Source of the DNA: Pseudomonadota bacterium
GTDB lineage: Bacteria; Pseudomonadota; Gammaproteobacteria; Xanthomonadales; Wenzhouxiangellaceae
Direction: 5' to 3'
Length of the DNA stretch: 64,000 nt
Assembly (NCBI GenBank): GCA_013285445.1
Contig: CP053448.1
Span: forward strand, 2,897,530-2,961,529
The position numbers were made by a program, and so were the translations under genes. Of the stretch, positions 16,435 through 27,579 are shown piece by piece. Every line of letters starts with the position of its first letter. Positions within the stretch are counted from its first letter, which is position 1. The notes beneath the pieces were generated by a model that worked only from the letters and a program-made list of their open reading frames with translations, did no database searches and was not told the origin of the DNA.

Positions 16435-19400
16435 GCCGGCAGAAACCCGGCATGGGCCCGTCCGGACACATTGCGCGCGCGTTCCAGGACTCGCGCCTGA
16501 CGCCGCTGCTGGCCGCCGTCGGCGTCATTGCCGGCCTGCTCGCGGTGGCCATCACGCCCAAGGAGGAAGAGCCGCAGATCGACGTCACCATGGCCGACGT
16601 GTTCGTGCCCTTTCCCGGCGCCAGTGCCGAGGAAGTCGAGTACCTGATCACCAATCCCGGCGAACAGATCTTCGACGAGATCTCGGGCGTCAAACACGTC
16701 TACTCGACCTCCCGCCAGGGCCAGGCGGTGATCACCGTCGAGTTCGAGGTCGGCATTCCCCGGCAGGATGCCCTCATCCGCCTCTACAACAAGGTCTATT
16801 CCAACAGCGACTGGTTCCCGGCCGACCTCGGCGCGGGGCAACCGGTGGTCAAGCCCAAGGGCATCGACGACGTCCCGATCGTGACGCTCACGCTCTACGA
16901 TCCCGACGGCCATCAGAGCGGCGAGGAGCTGACCCGCCTGGCCCACACCCTGGAAGTCGCCCTCAAGCGCGTGCCGGGCACGCGCGACGTCTACACCGTC
17001 GGCGGCGTGCCCGACCGCGTCGAGGTGGTCTTCGACCCGGCCCGGCTGGCCGGCTACGGACTGACCCTGGCCGATATTCGCGCTGCCGTCCAGGCGGCCA
17101 ACAGCGCTGGCGGAGAGTCGCGCGTGGTGCGCGACGGGGTATCGATTCCGCTGCAGCCCGGCAGCCTGCTCGAGACCGCCGAACAGGTGCGCCGACTGGT
17201 GGTGGGAATGCACGACGACACCGCCGTTCGCCTCGGCGACGTCGCCGAGGTGCGTCGCGGCGAGGCGGTCCCCGACCAGAGCGTCATGCTCGGCTTCGGC
17301 CCGGGCGGCGCCGGCGAGCCGGGCGAGGTGTATCCGGCCGTGACCCTGGCCGTGGCCAAGAAACCCGGCGAGAACGCGATCGACATTGCCGACGCCGTCA
17401 AGGACCGGCTGGACATCCTGAAAGGCCGCATCATTCCCGACAACACCGAGGTGCTGATCACCCGCAACTACGGCGAAACCGCCTCGGACAAGGCCCGCTC
17501 GCTGATCCGCGACCTGGTTTCGGCCACCGTCGCCGTGATCCTGCTGGTGCTGGCCACCATGGGCTGGCGCCAGGCGATGATCGTCGGGATCTCGGTGCTG
17601 GTTACCCTGCTCGTGACACTGGTGTTTTCCTGGGCCTGGGGCTTCACGCTCAACCGGGTGTCGCTGTTTGCCCTGATCTTCTCGATCGGCATCCTGGTCG
17701 ACGACGCCATCGTCATCGTCGAGAACATCCACCGCCGCATCAGCATCTCGAAGCGGCCCATCCGCGAGGTCATCCCGGCGGCGGTCGACGAGGTGGGCAC
17801 GCCCACCATCATGGCCACGCTCACGGTCATGGCCGCGCTGATTCCGATGGCTTTCGTCACCGGCCTGATGGGCCCCTACATGAGCCCGATCCCGATCAAT
17901 GCCTCGGCCGGCATGGTGCTCTCGCAGGTGGTGGCTTTCGTGCTCGCGCCCTGGCTGGCCGTGCGCCTGCTGCGGCGCGATCACGGATCCGACGGGCACG
18001 AAGACCAGCGCCAGGAAAGCTCGACCGAGGGCGTCAACCCGCGCCTGCGCGGCATCTTTTCGACCCTGTTCACCCCGTTCTCGGCGACAACCGGAAAAAC
18101 CGCTGGCTGCTGGCCGGCGGCGTCGTGGGGCTGACCCTGCTGGTGGCCCTGCTGCTGTTCTTCCAGGCGGTGGTTCTCAAGATGCTGCCCTTCGACGACA
18201 AGTCGGAGCTGCAGGTGGTGATCGACATGCCCGAGCACACGCCCATGGAAGAGACCCTGCGCGTTCTCATGGACATGGGCGACTATCTTTCCGACGTCGA
18301 TGAAGTTGCCGACTGGCAGGCCTACGCCGGCACGGCATCGCCGATCAACTTCAACGGCCTGGTGCGCCAGTACTACCTCAGAGGCGAGCCCTACCACGGC
18401 GACCTGCAGATCAACCTGGTCGAGGATCGGGACCGGCAATCGCACGATATCGCGCTGGACTTGCGCGCGCCGCTGGCCGAAATCGGCCAGCGCTTCAGGG
18501 CGGCCGTGAAGATCGTCGAGGTCCCGCCCGGCCCGCCGGTGCTCTCGCCGGTGGTCGCCGAAGTCTACGGCCCCACGCCCGAGGCGCGCGCCGAAGTGGC
18601 CGAGTCCCTGGCCCGGCAGATGGCGGGCATCGACGGCCTGGTCGACATCGACACCACGGTCACCGCGGCGACCGAGCGCTGGCAGGTCATCGTCGACCGT
18701 CACCGCGCCGCCACCCTGGGCGTGTCCCAGGCCCAGGTGGTCGACGCCCTGACCGTGGCCCTGGGCGAGCGCAGCATCAGCTACCTGCGAGACCCCGGCG
18801 CCAAGCACGCCGTGCCGATCCGCGTGATCCTCGACGAGGGCGACAAGGCGCAGCCGGCGGCCCTGATGTCGCTACCGGTCATGAGCCGCGCCGGTGAAAT
18901 GATCCGCCTGGCCGACGTGGCCACGATCGAATCGTCACAGTGGCCGGGCATCATCCAGCACAAGGACCTGCTGCCGGTCACCTACGTCACCGCCGACATG
19001 GCCGGCGAGATCGATTCGCCCCTGTACGGCATGTTCGCCCTGGCCTCGGAACTCCACGACCAGGCCGACGCACCGGCGCAGTACTGGATCAACCAGCCCG
19101 ACTGGCCGGGCACGCCGGCGCTGAAATGGGACGGCGAATGGCAGATCACCTACGAGACCTTCCGCGACATGGGCCTGGCCTACGCGGTCGGCGTGTTCGT
19201 CATCTTCCTGCTGCTGGTCGCGCAGTTCCGCGCCTACCTGATCCCGCTGATCGTGATGGCGCCCATTCCGCTGACCCTGATCGGCATCCTGCCCGGCCAC
19301 GCCCTGCTCGGGCGCGAGTTCACCGCCACCAGCATGATCGGCATGATCGCGCTGGCCGGCATCATCGTGCGCAATTCCATCCTGCTGGTAGTGTTCATCC

Positions 19401-19651
19401 GGCAGCTGCTCGACGAGGGTGAATCACTCGAGAACGCCGTGGTGCTGGCCGGCGTGGTACGGCTCAAGCCGATCGCGCTGACCGCGATCTCGGCCATGCT
19501 GGGTGCGGCCTTCATCCTGCCCGACCCGATCTTCAACGGCCTGTCGATCTCGCTGATCTTCGGCCTGGCGGTGTCGACGGTGATGACCGTGCTGCTGGTT
19601 CCGCTGCTCTACTACGTGTTCATTGGCGACCGGAAGGTCCAGACTGACTGA
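16431..19651 (+). pseudogene. RND efflux permease, split by a one-base frameshift
   Basis: Two overlapping frames together give a full permease of about 1073 aa. The N-terminal half (16431-18134) holds the first membrane helix, the porter loops and helices 2-6, including ILVDDAIVIVENIHRR, whose paired aspartates are the proton-relay site. The C-terminal half continues one frame back from about 18081 with KNRWLLAGG, the second porter loops and helices 7-12, ending at 19651. Adding one base near 18081-18099 (for example CTC for TC after the Phe codon at 18078) restores a continuous protein. No classical slippery heptamer is seen. It is a pseudogene or a sequencing/assembly error; the rest is intact, favouring a recent change or an error. 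Confidence 0.8.
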
Positions 19652-19720
19652 CGCTTGCGGTGAATCCCGGCCTCACCGTTGGCCCGCCCCGAACCCCGTC
19701 CAGCGCCTCCGCGTGACCAA

Positions 19721-22285
19721 CTAGTCGAGCCTGATGCCGGCCGCCCGGAGCCGGTCGGACGCTTCGTTCAGCACGGTGCTGTCCGGCGGAAGGCTGGCCA
19801 ACAGCCCTCTTGCCGTTGCCGTGTGCTGGTCAGGCCCGTCCAGGGCAATGTCGGCCAGCAACAGCTCCAGCCTCGTTTCCTGCGTTTGTCGGTGGCTGTC
19901 GGATAGCTGCGCCTGGCGAATATCGAGCGCCTGGGTGAACGCCAGGCGAGCTTCGGGGTAGCGCTCCAGCCCGGCCAGCGCGCGGCCCCGTGCGTGCAGC
20001 GCACTCGATATCAGGATGTTGCCCTCATCCAGGGCGCGGCGTCGAATCTGCAGGCATTGATCGGCGTAGTCCAACGCTTTCTGGAAATCGCCCGTTTCGT
20101 AGTATCGCAGGCTGATATTGTGCAGCGGATAGGACGGATAGACATGGTCCGGACCCCGACGCGCGAGATAAATCTCATGGGCTTGCTGGTAGGATTCGAT
20201 CGCCGCTTCAGGCCGGCCGCGGTCCGATTCGAAGTTTCCATAGGCCACCAGGGTATGCGCGTAGTTCTCGCTGTCATCCCCCCATAGCAGCGCCTTGACC
20301 TCCAGGTTGCGGCTCAGCATTGCCTCGGCCCGATCAAATTCGCTCTGCTCCGAGAGATACCAACCCAGCTGGTAGGCAATGCTAGCCGTCAGGGAGTGGA
20401 TCTCGCCGTTGTGCTCCAGGGACAGGCGCAGGGCCCGTTCAAACGCCGGACCCGCCTCGCCGGGCCGGTCCAGTTGTTTCCACAGCAAGTAGCCATAGTT
20501 ATTGAGCACAGTGGCCAATTCCACCGCATCGGGACCCAGTTCCGCCTCCATTCTTTCGATGACCAAACGAAAGCTTTCCTCGGCCGCAGCCAGGTTGCCT
20601 TGTTCCATGTGTGTGGAGGCCCGATCGGAATGCAAGCCGATCGACAGCATTGGATCGTCGTCCGGCCTCAGCCTTGACTCGGCCTCGTCATACCATTGCA
20701 GCGCTTTCTCGTACTCGCCCTGTCTTTGATCGACCAGGCCACGCAGACGCAGCCACTGTGCTGCGACAAGTCGGTCTTCATCCGGATCGACAAGGGTCAG
20801 GGTCCGGTCAATCAACGACTCGGCGCGGTCGTATTCTCCCAGCCGCAGGTGGATGTCACCGATCAGACCGGCCATCTCGGCCTGCAGCGCGGGTTGCCCG
20901 TCCAGCTCGGTATCGATCCGTTCGGCACCCCGTTCGAGCAGTTCCCGCGCTGTGATCCGTTCTCCGCGATTGATATCGGGGTCATTGACCTCGAACAGTT
21001 CGGTCAGGAAATTGCTGACCTGTTCGGCACGCTGGGCCTGTGCAGTCGCCCTGGCTGCCTGTTCGCGAGCCTCATGCGCCTGCCAGGCGGCGATCAACAA
21101 GCCGACGCCCAGGGCTACGACCACGGCCGTCGTCGCAGACACGCCCCAGCGATGACGCCGGAGGTAACGTGCCGCCCGGTAGCCTGCGGTCTTGTGCCGG
21201 GCACGGATCGGCAGGTCGTCGAGGTGACGCCGCAGGTCCTCGGCCATGGCCTCGGCCGATCCGTATCGATCGGCCGGCCGCTTGGCCATCGCCGTCATGA
21301 TGATGGCGTCGAGATCGCCGCGCAGTGACCGCGTGGACGAGCCAGGGCGCGCGGCCGCGGAAGGAAGCGTTGGCTCGGTATCGCAGATGGCACGGGTCAA
21401 CGCCTCACGCCCCTGATCGGGCCGACGGTAAGGGTGGGTTCCGGCCAACAGTTCGTAGAGCACGACACCGAGTGCGTGTACGTCCGTGACCACGCTCACG
21501 GGCTCGCCCCGAATCTGCTCAGGTGCGGCGTAGTCCCGCGTCATGGCGCGCATTCCGGCGGTGGTCAGGTCGGTTGTACCGCCATCCTCGTCCAGCAGCT
21601 TGGCGATGCCGAAATCCAGCAACTTGACCGTGCCATCTCTGGTGACCAGGATGTTAGCCGGCTTCAGATCGCGGTGAACGACCAGTCTCGAATGGGCGAA
21701 CTGCACGGCGCGGCAGACCTGCTCGAACAACTCGACGCGGGCTTCGACGGGCCGGGATCGCGCATCGCACCATTCGGTCAGCGGTGTGCCCTCGATGTAC
21801 TCCATGGCAAACCACGGGCGGCCGTCGGCGAGCACGCCACCGTCGATCAGTCGACTGATGTTGGGATGATCCAGCGAGGCGAGTATTCTCCGCTCGGCCT
21901 GGAAGCGGCGGATGATCAGGTCGCTGTCCATGCCGCGCTTGAGGAGCTTGACGGCGACGCGTTGCTCGAAATCCGCACCCTCGCGCTCGGCCAGGTACAC
22001 CACGCCCAGCCCGCCCCTGCCGATCTCCGAAACCAAGCGGAATGGACCGGCTGCCTCGGGCGTGTCCAGCCGTTCGCTGATTCGCATCAGGCCGGCCACC
22101 CGATCCTGATCCAGCGGCTCGAGAAAGCCGTCGGCCGTATCGTGCGCGGACAGAAGCGACTCGAGTTCGGCGGCCAGGCCGGGTTCGCGCGCGCGAATAT
22201 CGTCGATTGCACGGGTGCGGCTGGCCGCATCCCGGTGGCTCAGCTCGGCGAACAGCTCAGCGAGCCGGTCGTCCGGGGCCATCAT
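19721..22285 (-). CDS. membrane Ser/Thr protein kinase with TPR repeats
   Basis: 854 aa from ATG 22285. An N-terminal leader of about 80 residues is followed by a Hanks-type kinase (about 82-360): glycine loop EIGRGGLGVVYLAE, AVKLL with Lys113, HRDLKPANIL with catalytic Asp206, DFG Asp224 and APEQ. All key residues are present, so it should be active. One membrane helix follows (about 381-401), then a long TPR region to the end, placed in the periplasm by the usual topology. The start overlaps the end of the ECF sigma gene by 29 bases. ECF sigma factors paired with such kinases are controlled by phosphorylation in known systems; that is the likely link here. Confidence 0.92.
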   Translation of the reverse strand: MMAPDDRLAELFAELSHRDAASRTRAIDDIRAREPGLAAELESLLSAHDTADGFLEPLDQDRVAGLMRISERLDTPEAAGPFRLVSEIGRGGLGVVYLAEREGADFEQRVAVKLLKRGMDSDLIIRRFQAERRILASLDHPNISRLIDGGVLADGRPWFAMEYIEGTPLTEWCDARSRPVEARVELFEQVCRAVQFAHSRLVVHRDLKPANILVTRDGTVKLLDFGIAKLLDEDGGTTDLTTAGMRAMTRDYAAPEQIRGEPVSVVTDVHALGVVLYELLAGTHPYRRPDQGREALTRAICDTEPTLPSAAARPGSSTRSLRGDLDAIIMTAMAKRPADRYGSAEAMAEDLRRHLDDLPIRARHKTAGYRAARYLRRHRWGVSATTAVVVALGVGLLIAAWQAHEAREQAARATAQAQRAEQVSNFLTELFEVNDPDINRGERITARELLERGAERIDTELDGQPALQAEMAGLIGDIHLRLGEYDRAESLIDRTLTLVDPDEDRLVAAQWLRLRGLVDQRQGEYEKALQWYDEAESRLRPDDDPMLSIGLHSDRASTHMEQGNLAAAEESFRLVIERMEAELGPDAVELATVLNNYGYLLWKQLDRPGEAGPAFERALRLSLEHNGEIHSLTASIAYQLGWYLSEQSEFDRAEAMLSRNLEVKALLWGDDSENYAHTLVAYGNFESDRGRPEAAIESYQQAHEIYLARRGPDHVYPSYPLHNISLRYYETGDFQKALDYADQCLQIRRRALDEGNILISSALHARGRALAGLERYPEARLAFTQALDIRQAQLSDSHRQTQETRLELLLADIALDGPDQHTATARGLLASLPPDSTVLNEASDRLRAAGIRLD

Positions 22286-22877
22286 TGACCAACTCCGGAA
22301 AGGCACCTTCTCCGACGTGACGGAATAGCCAGGCGCGCGCCAGCTCCCAGTCCCGGATCACGGTGCGACGGGAAAGATCGAGCGCGACGGCGGTCTCCTC
22401 GATGGTCAGACCGCCGAAAAACCGGCATTCAACGACCCGCGCCTGGCGCGGGTAGCTGTCGGCGAGTTTTTCCAGGCTGTCGTCGAGCATGATCAGCTCC
22501 GCCGCGAAGGCCTCGGTGCCAGAAATCTCGTCATCGTAGGTCAGGTCGTCGCGCCCGGCCCCGTGCTTGAGTTGCTGACGCCGCCGGGCGGCGTCGACCA
22601 GCACCTGACGCATGGCGCGTGCGGCCGCGCCGAAAAAGTAGCCGCGGTGACGTTCTGTCACCGTAGCGGAATCGATCAGCTTCAGGTAGGCCTCGTGGAC
22701 CAGGGCCGTGGTGTCGAGGGTGTACTTGCGCCAACCGCCCATCAACTGGTGATGAGCGAGACGCCGCAGTTCTTCGTAGACGGCGGCAAAGATTTCGTCG
22801 AAGGACTCCCGGCGACCGCTGACGGTGTCGTCGAGAAGCTCCGTCAACGAAGCACGAGAGGAGTTCGATCCATTCAC
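22257..22877 (-). CDS. ECF-type RNA polymerase sigma factor
   Basis: 206 aa from GTG 22877 (no ATG fits). Region sigma2 is seen around residues 25-95 (FAAVYEELRRLAHHQL, LVHEAYLKL, FFGAAARAMRQVLVDAARR) and sigma4 at 130-185 (ARVVECRFFGGLTIEETAVALDLSRRTVIRDWELARAWL). This is the TIGR02999-like group, often found next to Ser/Thr kinases and without an anti-sigma gene. The kinase gene directly overlaps its 3' end. No anti-sigma factor is seen. Targets are unknown; the two secreted beta-helix genes immediately upstream on the same strand are candidates. Confidence 0.9.
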   Translation of the reverse strand: MNGSNSSRASLTELLDDTVSGRRESFDEIFAAVYEELRRLAHHQLMGGWRKYTLDTTALVHEAYLKLIDSATVTERHRGYFFGAAARAMRQVLVDAARRRQQLKHGAGRDDLTYDDEISGTEAFAAELIMLDDSLEKLADSYPRQARVVECRFFGGLTIEETAVALDLSRRTVIRDWELARAWLFRHVGEGAFPELVNDGPGRPAR

Positions 22878-22948
22878 GGCTCAGGCCCCGACCGGCTTGT
22901 TGGCACCAGACTACGCCCGGCGCGCTGGGGAGGCAAGCGGCCGCCATG

Positions 22949-25471
22949 CTACTGCTCGAAGCGGTCATGGAACAGTGCATCCGGGGCCTGGACCTGGACG
23001 CACTGCGAAAACTCCGAGGTGTTGCCCAGCAGGTCGGTCGCGGTTGCCGTGATGTACTTCCCTTCGAGATCCAGCCAGGGATGCTCGAGTTCACCGCTGA
23101 AGGCAACGGTCGTGTCGGTCTGCACTGGGCCGGGCATGACGACGTTGACGTCACCGAGGAAGTATTGCCCGGGACCGGCCCCGTTGCCGTCACACGCATT
23201 GCTCGCGAAAAGCTGGATGCGGTAGACCGAGCTGAAGCCGCCATCGTGCGTGCAGGAACTCAGCTCGCCGGCGAAAACGACCGATTGTTCGGACGCGCCG
23301 CCCAGCGCAGACTCGAGCACCGGCCGGTTCTGGCCGCGATTGGCCTTTGCATCGGCGACCGCGCCGCAGTCGGCGTCAACCGGATCGAAGCCGAACGAAC
23401 CGAGGTCGATTTCATACTCCGACGCCACGGAGCCGTTGTCCCACAGCGTATTACTGAGCATGCGATTGCGGGTGCCCGACAGGATCCGGATCCCGTGCTG
23501 GGTGCTGAACCGGATCTGGTTGGGCGCACCGTCCACCCCACCGACACCGATCGTGTTATTGCTGGCACCACTGTCAATGAAAATACCCTTGCGGTTGGTC
23601 ATCGTCGGCGGGCACGCTGGCAGGGGCGGCACACCACACAGGTAGAACCCGCCCCTTCGCCCGCCGATACGATTGCCGGCGACCAGGTTCGAGGTGGCCT
23701 GCTCACCGACGATGACCACGCCGTCGCGGGTATTGCCCGAAACCAGATTGTCCAGTATGTCGTTGTCGGCGCTCTGCACCAGCCGGATGCCGTCGAGATT
23801 GCCCACGGCGGACACCCCACTCGGATTGGTGCCGATGTAGTTGTTGACGATCTGGTGGCCGCCGCTGGCCGAGCCTATGACGTGCACACCGGCAAGCGAC
23901 GAGCCGGAAATCGTGTTGCGATGGCCCGGACTGGACCCGCCGATCAGCGCCGAGGTGGCATTGTTCATCAGCCGGATGCCTTCGCTGTTGCCGGCCAGCG
24001 TGGTGGCGTGGAAGGGCCCGCCGAACTGGTTGCCCTGAATCTCGTGACCGCTGCCACCCTGAAGGTAGATCGCCGCCTCGCCAAACAATCCGCCGCCGTC
24101 GTCGAACCCGCCAAAGCCGATGCCACGCACCTTGAGCGTGGCCGAAGAGTTGGCTGGCACGCGCAAAGCGTAAGGCACCTCGACAAGCTGCGAGCCCACG
24201 ACGCCGATGCAAAGGTTCGCGTTGTTGCCGAAATCGAACGTATTCCAGGCGGAGCCGGGCTGGCTGAAGCCATTGATGATCACGTCTTCGGTCAGGTCCG
24301 GCAGGGGTGCGGCCAGCGTGATCAAGCGCGGGCAGGTGCCAGGGATGTCGAACTGGATCAGGTTCAGGCCGGGGCTTGCGTTGGCCTGGCCAATGGCTTC
24401 ACGCAGCGTTCCTGTGCCGCTGTTGGCATTGCTGGTCACGGTCAGGACGAACGGCCCCGGCGGCACGACCGAGGATTCGTAAGCACCCCGATCCGGAATG
24501 CCGCCGATGGTACGTGGGTCACCTGCAATGTCCGCTGCCGGCAGGCCGCCCGGCACATTCGAGGTGCCGGAGTTGATCGCCGGCGAGCCGGGTTCGACAG
24601 GGCGATAGTTGACCGGATCGAGCTGCGGATCGCCGACCAGGTTGTCCGAGGATCCGGAGAAGAAGCCACCACCGTTCAAGCTTGAAAGCGATGAATAGAT
24701 GTTGTTGTGTGCACGCGGCGTATTCGCATCCAGTTGGATGCTGCCGAATACATTGTTGTGCAGCGAATCCGCCCCGATCGAGTTGCCGGCGCAGGATTGC
24801 GAATCATACGTTGCCACGAAATCAACGCCGCCGTGATCGCGCACGGTATTGTTGATCAGGCGATAGTCGCCCAGGGCGTTATTGAAGCATTGGATCTCTA
24901 TGCCGTTGAGTGCACCATCGACGACCAGGCTGTTCTCGATTCGAACGTCGTGACAGGATGTAAAGGCAGTCATCGACGACCATAGACCGACACCCGAAAT
25001 GCTGTTGCTTACACGTACGCGCCGGATGAGGAATTCCTGGCCGAATGGTGTGCAGTCAAAAGGCGAAGCAAGCACAAGGCCGGCAGTCTGGACGAAACTG
25101 AGACCGTCGATGATGAGCGATGCTTCAGCCGTGAAAAGCCAGCGAGAATTGCTGCTGGACTGGCCCTGAATCGTGGTCGAAGACGGGTTGACAGTTACGC
25201 GCGTACTGCAGTCGTTGTTCCAACCTCCCGAAAGCTTCAACGCCTGCGGAAATGGGCTGGTGCCGGAATTCGACCAACCATCCGGCATGGTGTAGCTGCC
25301 GCTGACCAGTCGAATCTCGTTTTGCTGACTGTTTATTTGCGACACCACCAGCGCGCCGCTCAGTTCGGCCTCCGTATCGACGCAGAACTGAACGGCGCAC
25401 GCATCGGACGCGAACGAAGACGCGAAGAGCAGGACGACTGCCGCGGCCAGTTTGAGCAGTGCAGCCCTCAT
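22949..25471 (-). CDS. secreted right-handed beta-helix protein
   Basis: 840 aa. A signal peptide (about 1-26, hydrophobic LAAAVVLLFASSFASDACA) leads to a long region rich in short Asn/Gly/Val repeats such as NTIGVGG, GNRIGG and NNYIGTN, typical of parallel beta-helix (pectate-lyase-like or NosD-like) folds. One block, LTVTSNANSGTGTLREAI, is typical of cell-surface beta-helix proteins. The very end reads LFHDRFEQ, a short tail also found in the gene before it. The start overlaps the preceding stop (ATGA), so the two are co-translated. No catalytic site can be assigned; an adhesin or polysaccharide-acting role is possible. Confidence 0.8.
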   Translation of the reverse strand: MRAALLKLAAAVVLLFASSFASDACAVQFCVDTEAELSGALVVSQINSQQNEIRLVSGSYTMPDGWSNSGTSPFPQALKLSGGWNNDCSTRVTVNPSSTTIQGQSSSNSRWLFTAEASLIIDGLSFVQTAGLVLASPFDCTPFGQEFLIRRVRVSNSISGVGLWSSMTAFTSCHDVRIENSLVVDGALNGIEIQCFNNALGDYRLINNTVRDHGGVDFVATYDSQSCAGNSIGADSLHNNVFGSIQLDANTPRAHNNIYSSLSSLNGGGFFSGSSDNLVGDPQLDPVNYRPVEPGSPAINSGTSNVPGGLPAADIAGDPRTIGGIPDRGAYESSVVPPGPFVLTVTSNANSGTGTLREAIGQANASPGLNLIQFDIPGTCPRLITLAAPLPDLTEDVIINGFSQPGSAWNTFDFGNNANLCIGVVGSQLVEVPYALRVPANSSATLKVRGIGFGGFDDGGGLFGEAAIYLQGGSGHEIQGNQFGGPFHATTLAGNSEGIRLMNNATSALIGGSSPGHRNTISGSSLAGVHVIGSASGGHQIVNNYIGTNPSGVSAVGNLDGIRLVQSADNDILDNLVSGNTRDGVVIVGEQATSNLVAGNRIGGRRGGFYLCGVPPLPACPPTMTNRKGIFIDSGASNNTIGVGGVDGAPNQIRFSTQHGIRILSGTRNRMLSNTLWDNGSVASEYEIDLGSFGFDPVDADCGAVADAKANRGQNRPVLESALGGASEQSVVFAGELSSCTHDGGFSSVYRIQLFASNACDGNGAGPGQYFLGDVNVVMPGPVQTDTTVAFSGELEHPWLDLEGKYITATATDLLGNTSEFSQCVQVQAPDALFHDRFEQ

Positions 25472-26574
25472 GGCTCGAACCGATCGGCAAACAGCCGCGA
25501 GTGAGACTCGTAAGCCCCAATGTCGACACTTGCTTCATTGATACGCGGCAGACCTCTGTAGTCCGCGGCACCTGGCGTCCAGGGCGAGAGCATGGCCGGT
25601 TCCCGCCCGCCGTCATGCAGCGCTGAATCCGGTAGCGGCACGCCGCTGAAGCAGAGAAAGCCGTCACAGGGCTCATAGGCGGGAGTGGTGCTGATATTGC
25701 CGCCCTCGCTGCTGGTCGGGCCGAAAACGGCATTGCCATAGTTATTGTTACGAAGGACAAAGGTCGGTTCGCCGAAGATCCGGAAATCGTAGCCCTCGTT
25801 TCCCCAGAAATTGTTGTTGACGATGTACCTGGCCGGCACGTCGCCGAGCAACTGGACGCCGCCGACCTGGGAAACGCCCGTTTCGTCGGAGAAGTTGTCG
25901 ACCACGGTGTTGTTGACGAAGGTCAGCCGGGCAAGAAACGGCCCGGCATCGCCCCCGCTCAAGGACAGATCCACGGCGCCTCCGGATTCGCGGGCGCGAT
26001 TGAGGCGGAACAGGTTGTTGATGACGTGCACCTGGACTGCGCCGGTCCCCGAGATGACGGACTCGACCGCGCCACCCAGCCGCGCTTCGTTGTTGAAGAA
26101 CTGGTTGCGCTCGATCGAAACTGTACCGCTGTAGCCGGTATCCGCGCGCACGGACATCGCGCCGCCTCGCGCCGCGTTTGCGGCGAAGCCGTTCACGAAA
26201 CGCAAGCGGGATACCGTGAAGTCCCCGCTGCTGGCCAGATCCACTCTCAGGATCCGATCGGTCAGTTGTCCGTTGAGTACGGTATTCGGAGGCCCCTCGA
26301 GTTGCTGCCCGCAGTCGTTGCCGAAGAACTCGCTCCAGCCGCCGGAAATCGTCAGGTCGAAGTTTTCCGTCGCGGCCGCGAGGTACTCGAACCCGCCCGC
26401 AGGCGTATCGAAGGTGCCGGTGGTCACGCGAATCGTGTCGGACTCACCGTTTCCGGCCGCTGCCGCGAGGGCGAACTCCAGACCCGCACTCGACGTCGCG
26501 CAGATTTCGGCCGCCCGGGCGGAAGGGAAGAACAGGACAGCGCCCAGCGCCGCAACAAGGATGGGGGTACGCAT
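25468..26574 (-). CDS. secreted beta-helix protein with choice-of-anchor Q-like end
   Basis: 368 aa. A signal peptide ends near ARA-AE (residue 21). The body has repeated Asn/Gly turns (NGFAANAARGGAMSV, NQFFNNEARLGGAVES, NNLFRLNRARESGGAV) of a parallel beta-helix. The end has DYRGLPRINEASVDIGAYES, the pattern used in choice-of-anchor Q domains, then LFADRFEP. Its stop overlaps the start of the longer beta-helix gene by ATGA. Both are on the strand of the sigma-kinase pair that follows. No enzymatic motif is visible. Confidence 0.8.
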   Translation of the reverse strand: MRTPILVAALGAVLFFPSARAAEICATSSAGLEFALAAAAGNGESDTIRVTTGTFDTPAGGFEYLAAATENFDLTISGGWSEFFGNDCGQQLEGPPNTVLNGQLTDRILRVDLASSGDFTVSRLRFVNGFAANAARGGAMSVRADTGYSGTVSIERNQFFNNEARLGGAVESVISGTGAVQVHVINNLFRLNRARESGGAVDLSLSGGDAGPFLARLTFVNNTVVDNFSDETGVSQVGGVQLLGDVPARYIVNNNFWGNEGYDFRIFGEPTFVLRNNNYGNAVFGPTSSEGGNISTTPAYEPCDGFLCFSGVPLPDSALHDGGREPAMLSPWTPGAADYRGLPRINEASVDIGAYESHSRLFADRFEP

Positions 26575-26617
26575 TCCGACAGGTTCCGTTCGTGGTCCTG
26601 TTCATGCGTGCGCAAAC

Positions 26618-26634
26618 GGCCCGGAAAACGGGCC
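26618..26634 (-). terminator. weak hairpin after dapD
   Basis: A 6-bp GC stem with a 5-base loop lies 22 bases after the dapD stop on the minus strand, followed by only three T. It could partly end dapD transcription before the beta-helix genes. Confidence 0.35.
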
Positions 26635-26655
26635 ATGCGATTTTGATCGACCGTG

Positions 26656-27486
<831 letters not shown>

Positions 27487-27499
27487 CGGGGGTCTGCGC

Positions 27500-27571
27500 C
27501 TGTGTGTCTGTGTGTCTGTGTGTCTGTGTGTCTGTGTGTCTGTGTGTCTGTGTGTCTGTGTGTCTGTGTGT
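27500..27571. repeat. octamer tandem repeat, 9 copies, in the dapD leader
   Basis: Nine perfect copies of CTGTGTGT on the plus strand (ACACACAG in the dapD direction) begin 14 bases upstream of the dapD start codon. They occupy the place of the ribosome-binding site and leader. Confidence 0.98.
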
Positions 27572-27579
27572 CCGTAGGG

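Noticed and set aside
16338..17999. 553-codon minus-strand ORF opposite the first RND permease
   Set aside because: Low-complexity His/Asp/Gly-rich translation typical of a reverse-strand shadow; the plus strand encodes the permease.
18075..18105. Programmed -1 ribosomal frameshift in the RND permease
   Set aside because: No X-XXY-YYZ slippery heptamer fits the zero frame at GGA-AAA, no following pseudoknot stands out, and the family does not use recoding.
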